64,000 nucleotides of DNA from Gammaproteobacteria bacterium (GCA_026706385.1 JAPOYV010000046.1:1-64000); one strand, 5' to 3'; positions 6,840 through 16,121 are shown, numbered from the stretch's first letter. The notes: a model not told the origin generated them from the letters alone. Translations and numbers: made by a program.

Positions 6840-8219
6840 CTATCGCCGGCGTCGTCCGCCGCGCACCGGGGCGCCGCCCTGGGCCGCCTCGAGACCACGC
6901 ATCATCCGCTTCATCGCCCCCTTGCGGGTGACCTTCTTCATCGTCTTCTGCATCTGCTTATGCTGCTTCAGGACGTGGTTGACGTCCTGGATGCGGGTGC
7001 CACTGCCGGCCGCGATGCGACGCTTGCGCGAGCCGTTGATGAGGTCGGGGTATTGGCGTTCCTTCTGGGTCATGGAGTCGATGACGACGGCCATCTTGCG
7101 GAACATCGCGTCGTCGATCTGGGCGCGCTTGGCGTTGCTAAGCTGATCGACCCCCGGCAAGCGGTCCAGCATGCCTTCGGCGCCGCCGAGGTCCGACATC
7201 TGGCGCAACTGATCGCGAAAGTCGGCTAGGTCGAAGCGCCGGCCGCGGCTGACCTTGTTGGCGAGCCGGGTGGCCTTCTTGCGATCGACCTTGCGTTCCG
7301 CCTCCTCGATGAGTGAGAGCACATCGCCCATGCCGAGGATCCGCGATGCCACGCGGTCGGGGTGGAACGCCTCGAGGGCGTCGGTCTTCTCGCCGACGCC
7401 CAGGAACTTGATCGGCTTGCCCGTGACCGCGCGAACGGAGAGCGCCGCGCCGCCGCGGGCATCGCCGTCCGCCTTGGCGAGAACCACGCCCGTCAGCGGT
7501 AGCGCCTCGTGGAACGCCTTGGCCGTGACCGCCGCGTCCTGGCCGGTCATGGCGTCCACGACGAACAGGGTCTCGACCGGATCGATGGCCGCGTGGATGG
7601 CCGCGATCTCCGCCATCATCTGCTCGTCGATGGCGAGGCGTCCCGCCGTGTCGACGATGAGCACGTCGTCGAAACGGGCCTTGGCGTCGGCCACTGCACG
7701 CTTGGCGATCGCGACCGGACGTTCGTCGGAGGTGCTCGGCACGAAACGGGCGCCCGCCTCCGCGGCGAGGGTCTGCAACTGGTCAATGGCGGCCGGGCGG
7801 TAGACGTCCGCGCTGACCACGGCGACCTTGCGGCGCTCGCGGTCCTTGAGGTAGCGCGCGAGCTTCGCAACCGTGGCGGTCTTGCCAGCACCCTGCAATC
7901 CCGCCATCAAGACGACCGCCGGCGGCGAGGCGGCGAGATCCAGGGCGTCGTTGGCGTCGCCCATCAAATGGACGAGTTCCTCGTGCACCACCTTCACGAA
8001 GGCTTGCCCGCTGTCCAGCGAAGCCAGCACTTCGCGGCCGACGGCGCGCTTCTGGACATCCGCCGTGAAACTGCGCACGACCGAAAGGGCGACGTCGGCC
8101 TCCAGGAGCGCGATGCGCACCTGCCGAACCGCGTCGCGGACGTTGTCCTCGGTAAGACGGCCGCGACCGGACACGTTCCTCAACGCGCCGGTCAGGCGCT
8201 CTGCGAGGCTGTCGAACAT
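6840..8219 (-). CDS. ffh: Signal recognition particle protein Ffh
   Basis: 459 aa from the ATG at 8219 (MFDSLAERLTGAL), as in homologues; the longer frame is antisense of phhA upstream sequence. Binds signal peptides of nascent membrane proteins and 4.5S RNA. Domains are N (1-90), G with P-loop GLQGAGKTAT (about 107-116), DTAGRLA and TKADGDARGG-type motifs (here LAKADGDARGG), and the Met-rich M domain after about residue 325. Transcribed toward the toxin-antitoxin insertion and rpsP. Confidence 0.96.
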   Translation of the reverse strand: MFDSLAERLTGALRNVSGRGRLTEDNVRDAVRQVRIALLEADVALSVVRSFTADVQKRAVGREVLASLDSGQAFVKVVHEELVHLMGDANDALDLAASPPAVVLMAGLQGAGKTATVAKLARYLKDRERRKVAVVSADVYRPAAIDQLQTLAAEAGARFVPSTSDERPVAIAKRAVADAKARFDDVLIVDTAGRLAIDEQMMAEIAAIHAAIDPVETLFVVDAMTGQDAAVTAKAFHEALPLTGVVLAKADGDARGGAALSVRAVTGKPIKFLGVGEKTDALEAFHPDRVASRILGMGDVLSLIEEAERKVDRKKATRLANKVSRGRRFDLADFRDQLRQMSDLGGAEGMLDRLPGVDQLSNAKRAQIDDAMFRKMAVVIDSMTQKERQYPDLINGSRKRRIAAGSGTRIQDVNHVLKQHKQMQKTMKKVTRKGAMKRMMRGLEAAQGGAPVRGGRRRR

Positions 8220-8311
8220 CACCAATCCAACGGGCACGAAACGTTGCCGCGCGAGTCTATAGGTTGGCCGCGCCTTTCGACACCGCCGCCACGGGCGCAC
8301 AATCGAGAACG

Positions 8312-9529
8312 ATGACCACCGACCCCGACAACGCTGAACGGCGCATCACGCTGCTGATCGAACTGGAGGACCGCCCCGGAGCCCTGGCGTCGGCGCTACG
8401 GCCGTTCGCCCGCCACGGGGTGAACCTGACGCACATCGAGTCGCGACCGCGGCAGGGACGCACCTTCGATTTCCACGTCGACTGCGAGGGTCGGCGCGGC
8501 GATCCCGGCGTGGACCGGACCATCGCCGAACTTTCGCGCACGACGGTCCACGTCATGGTGCTCGACGACAAGGAGGTGCCGTGGTTCCCGCGACACATCG
8601 CGGAACTGGACCTGGTGGCCAACAACACGCTCGACGCGGGCGGCGCATTGCAGGCCGACCACCCGGGGTTCTCCGACCTCACCTACCGCCGACGCCGCAC
8701 CGAGATCGACGGCCTAGCCAGGCGCTACCGTCACGGCGAGCCGTTCCCCACCGTCGACTACAACGCACGTGAGGCGCAAACCTGGGGAGACGTCTACCGC
8801 CGCCTCGCACCGTTGCGCCGACAATACGCCTGCGGCGCCTACCAAGCCGCCTTTCGCGCCCTGGAGGCGCATTGCGGATTCGGCCCCGACGCGGTCCCCG
8901 AGGGGCGTGACGTCAGCGCATTCCTCGAAGCGCGCACGGGCTTCGTGCTGCGTCCCGCACCCGGGTTGCTGCGACCTCGCGACTTCCTCAATGCGTTGGC
9001 GTTCCGGGTGTTCTTCGCGACCCAGTACGTGCGCCACCACACCGTGCCTTTCTACACGCCGGAACCGGACGTCTGCCACGAACTGCTCGGCCACGCGCCG
9101 ATGTTCGCCGATCACGCCTTCGCGGAGCTGTCGCAGGAAATCGGCCTCGCGAGCCTAGGCGCCAGCGACGAGGACATCGAACGCCTCGGGCGATGCTACT
9201 GGTACTCGGTGGAGTTCGGCCTGTTGCGGGAGGGCGGACGATTGAAGGCCTACGGCGCCGGGGTGCTTTCGAGCGTCGGCGAGCTCGAGCGGGCGTGCGC
9301 GGGTGATCTGCCCGACGAGTCCCTCAAGCCGTGGGACCCCGAGTCCGCTGCACGAGAACCCTATCCGATCACCGAGTTGCAGCCGTGCTACCTGGTCGCC
9401 GACTCGTTGCAGGACGCCAAGGCACGCATGCGGGATTTCTGCGAGTCGCTCTCAAGGCCGTTCCACGCCCGCTACAACGCGGCGGCGCAACGCATCTGGG
9501 TCGACCGGGCGGTTCGACGTCGACATTGA
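8312..9529 (+). CDS. phhA: ACT-containing aromatic amino acid (phenylalanine) hydroxylase
   Basis: 405 aa from ATG 8312. Tetrahydropterin-dependent mononuclear iron enzyme converting phenylalanine to tyrosine. The architecture is that of animal PAH: an N-terminal ACT domain (about 11-85, with NLTHIESRP), then VPWFPR and ADHPGF linking into the catalytic domain. The Fe ligands H256 and H261 (CHELLGH) and E301 (WYSVEFG) are intact. The animal C-terminal tetramerisation helix is absent. Most bacterial PhhA proteins are ~270 aa and lack ACT. Phenylalanine is the likely substrate because IESRP is the human PAH allosteric motif. No pterin-carbinolamine dehydratase gene is nearby. Confidence 0.9.
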   Translation: MTTDPDNAERRITLLIELEDRPGALASALRPFARHGVNLTHIESRPRQGRTFDFHVDCEGRRGDPGVDRTIAELSRTTVHVMVLDDKEVPWFPRHIAELDLVANNTLDAGGALQADHPGFSDLTYRRRRTEIDGLARRYRHGEPFPTVDYNAREAQTWGDVYRRLAPLRRQYACGAYQAAFRALEAHCGFGPDAVPEGRDVSAFLEARTGFVLRPAPGLLRPRDFLNALAFRVFFATQYVRHHTVPFYTPEPDVCHELLGHAPMFADHAFAELSQEIGLASLGASDEDIERLGRCYWYSVEFGLLREGGRLKAYGAGVLSSVGELERACAGDLPDESLKPWDPESAAREPYPITELQPCYLVADSLQDAKARMRDFCESLSRPFHARYNAAAQRIWVDRAVRRRH

Positions 9530-9588
9530 CCACCAGCCCCCCTTTTCGACAGACTCGCGCGGATTTTCGCCTTAAGGGACTTCACGAC

Positions 9589-10305
9589 GTGCAACTCGAA
9601 GACAAGGTGGCCGTGGTCACCGGTGCTGGGCGGGGCATCGGCCGCGCGATCGCCATCGCCTATGCCAAGCACGGGGCCAAGGTCGTCTGCGCCGCCCGGA
9701 GCATGGACGAACTGAACGCCGTCGCCGCGGAAACCGGCGGCGCGGCCGTGCACTGCGACGTCGCGTCGGAGACCGACATCCGCGCCCTGATGGACGGCAC
9801 GCGCGATCAGTTCGGCCGCATCGACATCCTCGTGAACAACGCCGGCGCCGTGGCGCGCCTGCCGGTCCACGAGCTGCCCGTCGAGGACTGGGACATGGTG
9901 ATGAACGTGAACCTGCGCGGCCTGTTCCTGTGCACCAAGTACGCCTTGCCGGCCATGCTCGACCAAGGTTCCGGCTGCATCATCAACATCTCGTCCGGTG
10001 CTGGGGTGGTCGGGCCGCCGAATCGATCCGCCTACGCGGCATCCAAGCACGGCGTGATGGGGTTCACCAAGACCCTCGTCGCCGAGTACCTGCGTCGCGG
10101 AATCCGCTCCCACGTCATCCTCCCGGACGCCACCGTGTCGCGGATGCGCAGCGAGGGCTTCCCGGACGAGGATCCGGCGTCGATCATCCAGGCCGAGGAT
10201 ATCGCCGACGCCGCCGTGTTCCTCGCCACGCAACCGGCAACCGCGCACACGATGGAGATCCGGGTCAGCCAAGGTCTGCCCACGCGCCGGATCCAACGCG
10301 ACTGA
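9589..10305 (+). CDS. SDR-family oxidoreductase
   Basis: 238 aa from GTG 9589, with AAGGGA 10 nt upstream. The longer frame overlaps phhA. Classical Rossmann short-chain dehydrogenase: TGAGRGIG (11-18) binds the dinucleotide, NNAG is at 83-86, and the catalytic Ser135/136, Tyr149 and Lys153 (YAASK) are present. The substrate is unknown. The usual C-terminal substrate loop is short. It follows phhA by 59 bp on the same strand, so the two may be co-transcribed, but nothing shows a shared pathway. Convergent with the DUF2784 gene. Confidence 0.88.
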   Translation: MQLEDKVAVVTGAGRGIGRAIAIAYAKHGAKVVCAARSMDELNAVAAETGGAAVHCDVASETDIRALMDGTRDQFGRIDILVNNAGAVARLPVHELPVEDWDMVMNVNLRGLFLCTKYALPAMLDQGSGCIINISSGAGVVGPPNRSAYAASKHGVMGFTKTLVAEYLRRGIRSHVILPDATVSRMRSEGFPDEDPASIIQAEDIADAAVFLATQPATAHTMEIRVSQGLPTRRIQRD

Positions 10306-10309
10306 GCGA

Positions 10310-10675
10310 TTAGCGACGACGCGCTCGCCAGCGAAGAACGGCGATCGTGTAGATCACGGCATTCAGCACGAGCAACGCGACACCCAACGCAACCCGGACG
10401 GCCGGCGTCAACAGGCCGTCCTGCAGCAGGTCCGGGTAGATCAGCGGCATCAAGGTCGTCTCGATGAAGCGACTGCCGCTTGCGTCGCCGCGGAGCGCGT
10501 TTTCGAGATACGTCAACGGGCACACCCAGTCCCCGAACTGAACGGCGGCGCCCCAGACGGTCGCCGGGATGTGCACCCATGCGACGCGCGGAAACCAGAG
10601 CACCAGGAGACCCCCGGCCGCGACGAAGACGATGAAGCCGAAGTGGAGGAGTACGACGGCGTCCGCAGCACTCAT
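10310..10675 (-). CDS. DUF2784 family membrane protein
   Basis: 121 aa integral membrane protein of unknown function. Residues 8-30 and 88-115 are strongly hydrophobic, with a further hydrophobic stretch near 30-50. Family-typical signatures LLHFGFIVFV, HIPATVWGA and CPLTYLEN are visible. The Arg-rich tail (WRARRR) fits a cytoplasmic C-terminus. It ends 5 bp from the convergent SDR gene; no functional partner can be inferred. Confidence 0.8.
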   Translation of the reverse strand: MSAADAVVLLHFGFIVFVAAGGLLVLWFPRVAWVHIPATVWGAAVQFGDWVCPLTYLENALRGDASGSRFIETTLMPLIYPDLLQDGLLTPAVRVALGVALLVLNAVIYTIAVLRWRARRR

Positions 10676-10697
10676 CGGCTTGCCGTAAAACGGCCCG

Positions 10698-12395
10698 TTA
10701 CTTGGCTCGCCAGCGCCGGTTGACCGCCGATACGATCGCCGTCAAGGCCGCGGTCACGGTGTTCCGACTCAGGCCGATGCCGAAGCTGTTAGCGCCCGCC
10801 TCGCTCAAACCCACGACGCAGATCGCGCGCGCATCGTTGCCCGTGCCGATCGCCTGCTCGTGGTAGTGGACGATGTTGAGCGGTTCGTTCAGCGTCGTCG
10901 CCATAGCGTTGACGAACGCCTCGATGGGCCCCGTGCCCACCCCTTCGACACGAACTTCGCCATCCGGTACGGCGACGCGCGCAACGCAACGCTGGGCGTC
11001 ATTGTCCGCATGGGTCAGGTCGTACTCGATCAGTCGGTACGGCTCCGCATCGACCACGTACTCCTTGACCAGCGCCCCCATGATCTCGTCCGCGCGCACT
11101 TCGCGGTCGAGTTCCTCGGTGAGGCTTTGCACCACCTTGGAGAACTCGACAAGCATCTCGCGGGGCAGCGAGATGCCGAAGCGCTGTTCGAGCACGAAGC
11201 CCACCCCGCCCTTGCCGGATTGGCTGTTGACACGCACGACCTCCTGGTAGGACGAACCCACGTCCGCGGGATCGATGGGTAGGTACGGGACTTCCCAATG
11301 GTCATCCCCCACCCGGGCGACGCCCTTCTTGATCGCGTCCTGGTGGGAACCGGAGAAGGCGGTGAACACGAGGTCTCCCGCGTACGGGTGGCGCTCGTGG
11401 ACGGGCAGCTTGTTGATGCCTTCGACCGTCTCGCGAATCCGCGGCATGTCGCGGAAGTCCAGTTCCGGGTCGACGCCTTGCGAGAAGAGATTCATGGCGA
11501 CTGTGACGAGGTCACAGTTGCCGGTGCGTTCGCCATTGCCGAAGAGGGTGCCCTCGACGCGTTCCGCGCCCGCCATCAAAGCCTGTTCGGTGGCCGCAAC
11601 GCCGGTGCCGCGGTCGTTGTGGGTGTGCAGGCTGATCACGATGCGGTCGCGGTCGGGGAAGTGGCGCGCGAACCACTCGATCTGGTCGGCATAGACGTTG
11701 GGCGTGGCCATCTCGACGGTGGATGGCAGGTTGACGATGATCGGCGCCTGCGCGGTCGCGCCCCACTCGTCGGCGACCGCCGAGCAGATGTCCACGGCGA
11801 AGTCGAGCTCGGTGCCGGTGAAGCTCTCCGGCGAGTACTCGAACTGCACGTTCGTGTCGCCGAGATCGGCGACGCCTTCCTTGACCAACGCCGTGCCCTG
11901 CACCGCCAAGTCGACGATGCCCGCCCGGTCCATGTTGAAGACGACGCGCCGCTGCAGCTCCGACGTGGAGTTGTACAGATGGAAGATGGCGTTCGGTGCG
12001 CCGTCGAGTGCCTCGACGGTGCGCGCGATCAGTTCCGACCGGGCTTGGCAGAGAACCTGCACCGTGACCTCGTCCGGCACCATGTCGTGGTCGATGATGT
12101 GACGGATGAAGTCGAAGTCCGGCTGCGACGCCGCGGGGAATCCCACCTCGATCTCCACGAAGCCGACTTCGAGCAGCAACTCGTAGAGGCGGAGCTTCTC
12201 GTCCACGTTCATCGGATCGATCAACGCCTGGTTGCCGTCGCGCAGATCGACGCTGCACCAGCGCGGCGGCGTGGTGAGAACCCGGTCCGGCCACTGGCGG
12301 TCCGGCAGCCGCACCGGCGAGAACGGGCGGTATTTCTGGAACGGCATGGCACCCTTGCGGCTGCCACGTAACGGTTCTGCGTGCTGCGTGGTCAT
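10698..12395 (-). CDS. leuA: 2-isopropylmalate synthase
   Basis: 565 aa from the ATG at 12395. A GTG one codon earlier is equally in frame; AAGGA lies 9 nt upstream of the ATG. Condenses acetyl-CoA with 2-oxoisovalerate in the first step of leucine synthesis. The length and N-terminus (FQKYRPF, then WPDR before the barrel) mark the longer LeuA class found in actinobacteria and some proteobacteria. The barrel motif SVDLRDGNQALIDPM and the metal site HTHNDRGTG are present. The C-terminal ~130 aa form the leucine-sensing allosteric domain. A perfect palindrome lies upstream. Confidence 0.94.
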   Translation of the reverse strand: MTTQHAEPLRGSRKGAMPFQKYRPFSPVRLPDRQWPDRVLTTPPRWCSVDLRDGNQALIDPMNVDEKLRLYELLLEVGFVEIEVGFPAASQPDFDFIRHIIDHDMVPDEVTVQVLCQARSELIARTVEALDGAPNAIFHLYNSTSELQRRVVFNMDRAGIVDLAVQGTALVKEGVADLGDTNVQFEYSPESFTGTELDFAVDICSAVADEWGATAQAPIIVNLPSTVEMATPNVYADQIEWFARHFPDRDRIVISLHTHNDRGTGVAATEQALMAGAERVEGTLFGNGERTGNCDLVTVAMNLFSQGVDPELDFRDMPRIRETVEGINKLPVHERHPYAGDLVFTAFSGSHQDAIKKGVARVGDDHWEVPYLPIDPADVGSSYQEVVRVNSQSGKGGVGFVLEQRFGISLPREMLVEFSKVVQSLTEELDREVRADEIMGALVKEYVVDAEPYRLIEYDLTHADNDAQRCVARVAVPDGEVRVEGVGTGPIEAFVNAMATTLNEPLNIVHYHEQAIGTGNDARAICVVGLSEAGANSFGIGLSRNTVTAALTAIVSAVNRRWRAK

Positions 12396-12462
12396 CACGA
12401 AACGTCCTTAGGCTAGGTTTGGACTTGGACGGTGGGCTGACTTTGCCCTGTGGATGAGGTAG

Positions 12463-12479
12463 TGCCGGCTAAGCCGGCA
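12463..12479 (-). promoter_or_regulatory. Perfect palindrome upstream of leuA
   Basis: TGCCGGCTAAGCCGGCA has 8-bp arms around one central base, 68 bp upstream of the leuA ATG. A minus-strand TATATT at 12592-12587 could be a -10 box further upstream. The rest of the 316-bp gap 12396-12711 shows no gene and no evident leucine-rich leader peptide. An operator or attenuator stem is possible. Confidence 0.4.
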
Positions 12480-12711
12480 GTAGCAGCAAAAGGCGGCGGG
12501 CGATCAGCGCTGGGCTGCCCGGTGCGAAGCGGAGACTGTTCGACTCGGGGTTCAAAGGAACTCGCCGCCGTGGGTGAACGGCGGGGAATATAGCCGAACG
12601 GCCGGCACCTTGCTAGCGGTTTAGGACCACAGCATGGCCGCTGCTGTCGTCTGCGTGCGGAATCCCCCTTCATTCCCGCCCCAATCCTTCACAGCCGGCG
12701 ACACCACGTTG

Positions 12712-13161
12712 CTAGGCCGTGAGACCTAGATGCTCTACCTCAAGGTCTCCCGAACTCGCTGCGAGATACTCGGCCACCAACCTTCGGTGACAGTGGTGCG
12801 GCTGGTCTTCGCTGCACAATAGACACCCGTCCTCGATCACGTCCCTTGGGACCTTGGCTTCGATCTCGCGCTCCCGCATGAGGTTGAGAAACCTGGTTTC
12901 ATACTCCGGCCAATCTATGCCCCCGGTTCGATAGGCCCGCATCAACTCATTGGTCGGCGCCAGCTCCGGCAAATACACGTAGTCCATGTCGCACAGCTCG
13001 CGCAGAAACCAGGCCAGGTCGTCGCGCTTCGCGAACGCAGCAAGCTGGGACGTGTTGTTCACTCTCACGTCCACGATCCTTCGCGCGCCTGACTTCCGCA
13101 GCAGATTGAAGAAGCGATTGGCGCTCTTCTTGGTGAAACCGATCGTGAGAATTCGAGCCAT
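12712..13161 (-). CDS. DUF488 domain-containing protein
   Basis: 149 aa. The family has no settled function. Recognised by the N-terminal ILTIGFTKKSANRFF, IVDVRVNN and the C-terminal CLLCSEDQPHHCHRRLVAEYL, whose Cys and His residues suggest a metal site. The ATG is 12 nt downstream of the thioesterase-like gene, so the two probably form one transcript; what that implies is unknown. Confidence 0.88.
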   Translation of the reverse strand: MARILTIGFTKKSANRFFNLLRKSGARRIVDVRVNNTSQLAAFAKRDDLAWFLRELCDMDYVYLPELAPTNELMRAYRTGGIDWPEYETRFLNLMREREIEAKVPRDVIEDGCLLCSEDQPHHCHRRLVAEYLAASSGDLEVEHLGLTA

Positions 13162-13173
13162 GGCTTGGATTTC

Positions 13174-13647
13174 TTACCCAGTGACGACTGCGGGAAGTCT
13201 GGCCTGTTCGACTGTACGCTGACCTCTTTGTCGGCTCAGAGGACGTATGTCACGGTGTGGAGTGAACAGGGTGCCACTTGCGTTGTGGCACTCGGCGACC
13301 CCGTAGGCTTGACGCCGCCCGAGCCTCAATATTCTCGCCGTGCACCAAACCGGCTCCTGTCGGGCTGACTGAAGAAAGGACGTCGTCAGATAAGTGGTCA
13401 CCGCGCTGTGGTCTGCACCGAGCCGCGTCGCGATGGCCAGCCAGAAGGCGACGTCGGCGGCGGTCATGTAGATATGCCCGGCGACGATGCCCCCGAGTCG
13501 CTCCAGCTCGGGTTTGAAGGGCACCTTCGACGTGCACTCGCCGCGATCCACGGCTTCTACCAGTACACCCAAGTCACGGGTGAATGCCATGCTGTCGAGG
13601 ATGGAGTTGAGCGTAGGCACGCTCGCCAACGACTCGTCATCTTCCAT
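13174..13647 (-). CDS. Hotdog-fold thioesterase-like protein
   Basis: 157 aa from the ATG at 13647 with AAGGAG about 9 nt upstream. The same frame continues antisense through purT and that part is spurious. LERLGGIVAGHIYMTAADVAFWLA is the hotdog central helix of PaaI-like acyl-CoA thioesterases, followed by beta strands ending in ASGTLFTPHRDIRPLSR. The usual catalytic Asp/Glu of the helix is represented by D65, so activity is plausible but the substrate is unknown. Probable operon with the DUF488 gene. Confidence 0.75.
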   Translation of the reverse strand: MEDDESLASVPTLNSILDSMAFTRDLGVLVEAVDRGECTSKVPFKPELERLGGIVAGHIYMTAADVAFWLAIATRLGADHSAVTTYLTTSFLQSARQEPVWCTARILRLGRRQAYGVAECHNASGTLFTPHRDIRPLSRQRGQRTVEQARLPAVVTG

Positions 13648-13745
13648 ACTGCAATACTCCTTGGAAGGTTTTCGGGGCGCCCCCGAGGGGAACAATACAC
13701 CAAGTGGTAACGTGGCCGGCACCGCTCGGCGCCTACTCCGGAGCG

Positions 13746-14927
13746 TCACACCTGTACGTCTACCGCGGCCGCCACCGTAGCGGCGGCTTCGCGCGCGGCG
13801 GTGATGCTGTCGCGGCGCGCGAGCGCCACGCCCATGCGCCGTTCTCCATGGACCTCCGGCTTGCCGAAGAGGCGGATTTGCGTATCCGGTTCGCCGAGAG
13901 CCGCCGCGAGGTTGCCGTAGGCGACGCGATCCGAGTCGCCGTGGGCCAGGATCACGGCGGATGCTGACGGACCGACCTGGCGAATCGCCGGGATCGGCAG
14001 ACCGAGAATGGCGCGCACGTGCAGCGCGAACTCGGACAGATCCTGGCTGATCATGGTGACCATGCCGGTGTCGTGCGGCCTGGGGCTCACTTCGCTGAAC
14101 CAGACGGCATCGTCCTTGATGAAGAACTCGACGCCGAAGAGGCCCTGGCCGCCGAGTTCGCCAGTGACCAGACCCGCGATCCGCTCGCACTCCGCGAGTG
14201 CCGCCGACGACATCGGCTGCGGCTGCCAGGACTCCTGGTAGTCGCCACCCTCCTGCCGGTGCCCGATCGGCGCGCAGAAGCTCACCCCACCGACGTGCTG
14301 GACGGTGAGCAGGGTGATCTCGTAATCGAAGTCGATGAAGCCTTCGACGATGACCTTGTCGGCGCCACCGCGAGCGCCGGCCCGCGCGTACTCCCAAGCC
14401 GTGTGCGCGTCGGCTGCCGCACTGACCGTGGACTGCCCCTTGCCCGACGAACTCATCACCGGTTTCACGACGCACGGCGTGCCGATGGCCTCGACGGCCG
14501 CTAGGTACTCGGCTTCGTTCGCCGCGAACCGATACGGCGAGGTGGCCACCCCGAGCTGTTCGGCGGCCAAGCGGCGGATACCCTCCCGGTTCATCGTCAA
14601 CTGCGCCGCCCGCGCCGTCGGAATGATGCGGCGACCGCCGGCCTCGAGGTCGACGAGCGCATCCGTCGCGATGGCCTCGATCTCGGGGACCACGAGATCG
14701 GGATTTTCGGTTTCGATGAGATCCCGCAAGGCCGCCCCGTCGAGCATGTTCAGCACGTGGGTACGGTGCGCGACCTGCATCGCCGGCGCGTTGGCGTAGC
14801 GGTCCGCGGCGATGGTCTCGACACCGAGGCGCTGCAGCTCGATCACGACCTCCTTGCCGAGTTCGCCCGAACCGAGCAGCAGCACGCGGGTGGGGGCCGC
14901 CGATAACGGGGTGCCGATAGCGGTCAT
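13746..14927 (-). CDS. purT: Formate-dependent phosphoribosylglycinamide formyltransferase
   Basis: 393 aa, normal length. Makes formyl-GAR from GAR, formate and ATP, a folate-independent alternative to PurN in step three of purine synthesis. ATP-grasp enzyme: [13 protein letters not shown] opens the pre-ATP domain, [15 protein letters not shown] is the ATP-binding loop, and [12 protein letters not shown] plus [13 protein letters not shown] carry the metal ligands. Overlaps the gamma-carbonic-anhydrase-like gene by 4 bp (ATGA), so the pair is translationally coupled. Confidence 0.96.
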   Translation of the reverse strand: MTAIGTPLSAAPTRVLLLGSGELGKEVVIELQRLGVETIAADRYANAPAMQVAHRTHVLNMLDGAALRDLIETENPDLVVPEIEAIATDALVDLEAGGRRIIPTARAAQLTMNREGIRRLAAEQLGVATSPYRFAANEAEYLAAVEAIGTPCVVKPVMSSSGKGQSTVSAAADAHTAWEYARAGARGGADKVIVEGFIDFDYEITLLTVQHVGGVSFCAPIGHRQEGGDYQESWQPQPMSSAALAECERIAGLVTGELGGQGLFGVEFFIKDDAVWFSEVSPRPHDTGMVTMISQDLSEFALHVRAILGLPIPAIRQVGPSASAVILAHGDSDRVAYGNLAAALGEPDTQIRLFGKPEVHGERRMGVALARRDSITAAREAAATVAAAVDVQV

Positions 14928-15451
14928 GGCGCGCCGGATGCCACCAGCCCCGCCTGGTAGCGCCTGAAGTTGCGCACGTAGCGATCCGAGAAATCCGTGA
15001 TTTCCGCGACCTCGTCGTCGCTGATCTCGCGCACGACCTTCCCCGGCGAACCCAGCACCAGGCTGCGCTCCGGGATCTCCTTGCCTTCGGTGATTAGCGC
15101 ATTGGAGCCGATCAGGCAGTTGTCGCCGATGACGGCGTCGTTCATGACCACCGCGTTGATGCCCACCAGGCTGTTGTTGCCGATCGTGCAGCCGTGCAGG
15201 ACGGCCTTGTGCCCGATCGTGACCTGGTCGCCGAGCGTCACGGGGAAGTCCTCGTCCATGTGGATGACGCTATTGTCCTGGACGTTCGTGCGCCGGCCGA
15301 TGGTGATGGTGTCGTAGTCGCCGCGGAGCACCGCGCCCCACCACACCGACGACTCGTGCTTCAGGCGCACCGCGCCGATCACCACGGCGGTTGGTGCGAT
15401 GAAGACATCGCCCTCCGTTTCGATCGCGTGGCCGTCAAGCGAGTAGATCAT
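14924..15451 (-). CDS. Gamma-carbonic anhydrase-like hexapeptide protein
   Basis: 175 aa from ATG 15451 ([10 protein letters not shown]). Left-handed beta-helix of hexapeptide repeats spans about 15-140. The three zinc-ligand histidines typical of YrdA/PaaY-like proteins are seen in [15 protein letters not shown]. It closely resembles the YrdA group, whose carbonic-anhydrase activity is not proven for every member. The stop codon overlaps the purT start, which could link bicarbonate supply to purine synthesis, but that is speculation. Confidence 0.85.
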   Translation of the reverse strand: MIYSLDGHAIETEGDVFIAPTAVVIGAVRLKHESSVWWGAVLRGDYDTITIGRRTNVQDNSVIHMDEDFPVTLGDQVTIGHKAVLHGCTIGNNSLVGINAVVMNDAVIGDNCLIGSNALITEGKEIPERSLVLGSPGKVVREISDDEVAEITDFSDRYVRNFRRYQAGLVASGAP

Positions 15452-15497
15452 GGCGTCTCCCAATCCCCTGCCAAGCCCATTGTTTCCCTTAACCGCG

Positions 15498-15559
15498 GGC
15501 GACCACAAGGGTCGCCGCGGGTGAGCCAGGGGTCGCCGCGGGCGACCCAGGGGTCGCCC
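15498..15559. repeat. GGTCGCC hairpin repeats
   Basis: Three GGGTCGCC units occur between 15509 and 15559. 15540-15559 is a perfect hairpin, GGGCGACCC-AG-GGGTCGCCC. A preceding unit (GGCGACC-ACAA-GGGTCGCC) can form a second, weaker stem. REP-like in form; it fills the gap between two divergent genes and directly abuts the Nudix -10 box. Confidence 0.65.
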
Positions 15560-15561
15560 GA

Positions 15562-15567
15562 TATAAT
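15562..15567 (+). promoter_or_regulatory. -10 box of the Nudix gene
   Basis: Perfect TATAAT ending 6 nt before the ATG at 15574. If used, transcription would start at or next to the A of the ATG, giving a leaderless mRNA. No clear -35 is seen because that position lies in the hairpin repeats. No ribosome-binding site is present between the box and the ATG, which agrees with leaderless translation. Confidence 0.5.
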
Positions 15568-15573
15568 CGCCCC

Positions 15574-16113
15574 ATGAACTTCTGCAGCGCCTGCGGCGGC
15601 CCCATCGTGCGAAGAGTCCCGCCGGGCGACAACCGCGAGCGGTTCGTCTGCCAGCGCTGCGAGACGGTCCACTACGTCAATCCGAAGATCGTGACCGGTT
15701 GCCTGCCCGTTTACGACGGCGCCGTGCTCCTCTGCCTGCGGGGCATCGAACCGCGCAAGGGTCTGTGGACCTTGCCGGCGGGTTTCCTGGAACTCGGCGA
15801 GACCACCCTCGCGGGCGCCTTGCGGGAGACGCGCGAGGAAGCGTGCGCGAACGTCGACCCGCTCGGGCTGTACACCGTGTTCAACCTGCCGCACATCTCG
15901 CAGGTCTATCTGTTCTATCGTGCCCGACTCACGGACGACGGGTTTTCGCCGGGCGAAGAGACCACCGACGTCCGGCTGTTCGACGAGCGGGACATCCCCT
16001 GGGACGACCTCGCGTTCCCGGTCGTCACCAATACGCTGCGGCATTACTTCTCAGACCGTGTGAGCGGCGACTTTCCGGTGCGGGTGGAAGACATCGTCAT
16101 CCAGCGCCGTTAG
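15574..16113 (+). CDS. Zinc-ribbon Nudix hydrolase
   Basis: 179 aa. The N-terminal zinc ribbon C4-x2-C7 and C26-x2-C29 precedes a Nudix domain with the box GFLELGETTLAGALRETREEAC, which follows G-x5-E-x7-R-E-x2-E-E. Nudix enzymes hydrolyse nucleoside diphosphates linked to another group. The zinc ribbon suggests the NADH-pyrophosphatase-like branch, but the SQPWPFP motif of NudC is missing, so the substrate is left open. Convergent with purL, stops 9 bp apart. Confidence 0.87.
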   Translation: MNFCSACGGPIVRRVPPGDNRERFVCQRCETVHYVNPKIVTGCLPVYDGAVLLCLRGIEPRKGLWTLPAGFLELGETTLAGALRETREEACANVDPLGLYTVFNLPHISQVYLFYRARLTDDGFSPGEETTDVRLFDERDIPWDDLAFPVVTNTLRHYFSDRVSGDFPVRVEDIVIQRR

Positions 16114-16121
16114 CGCGCCGA

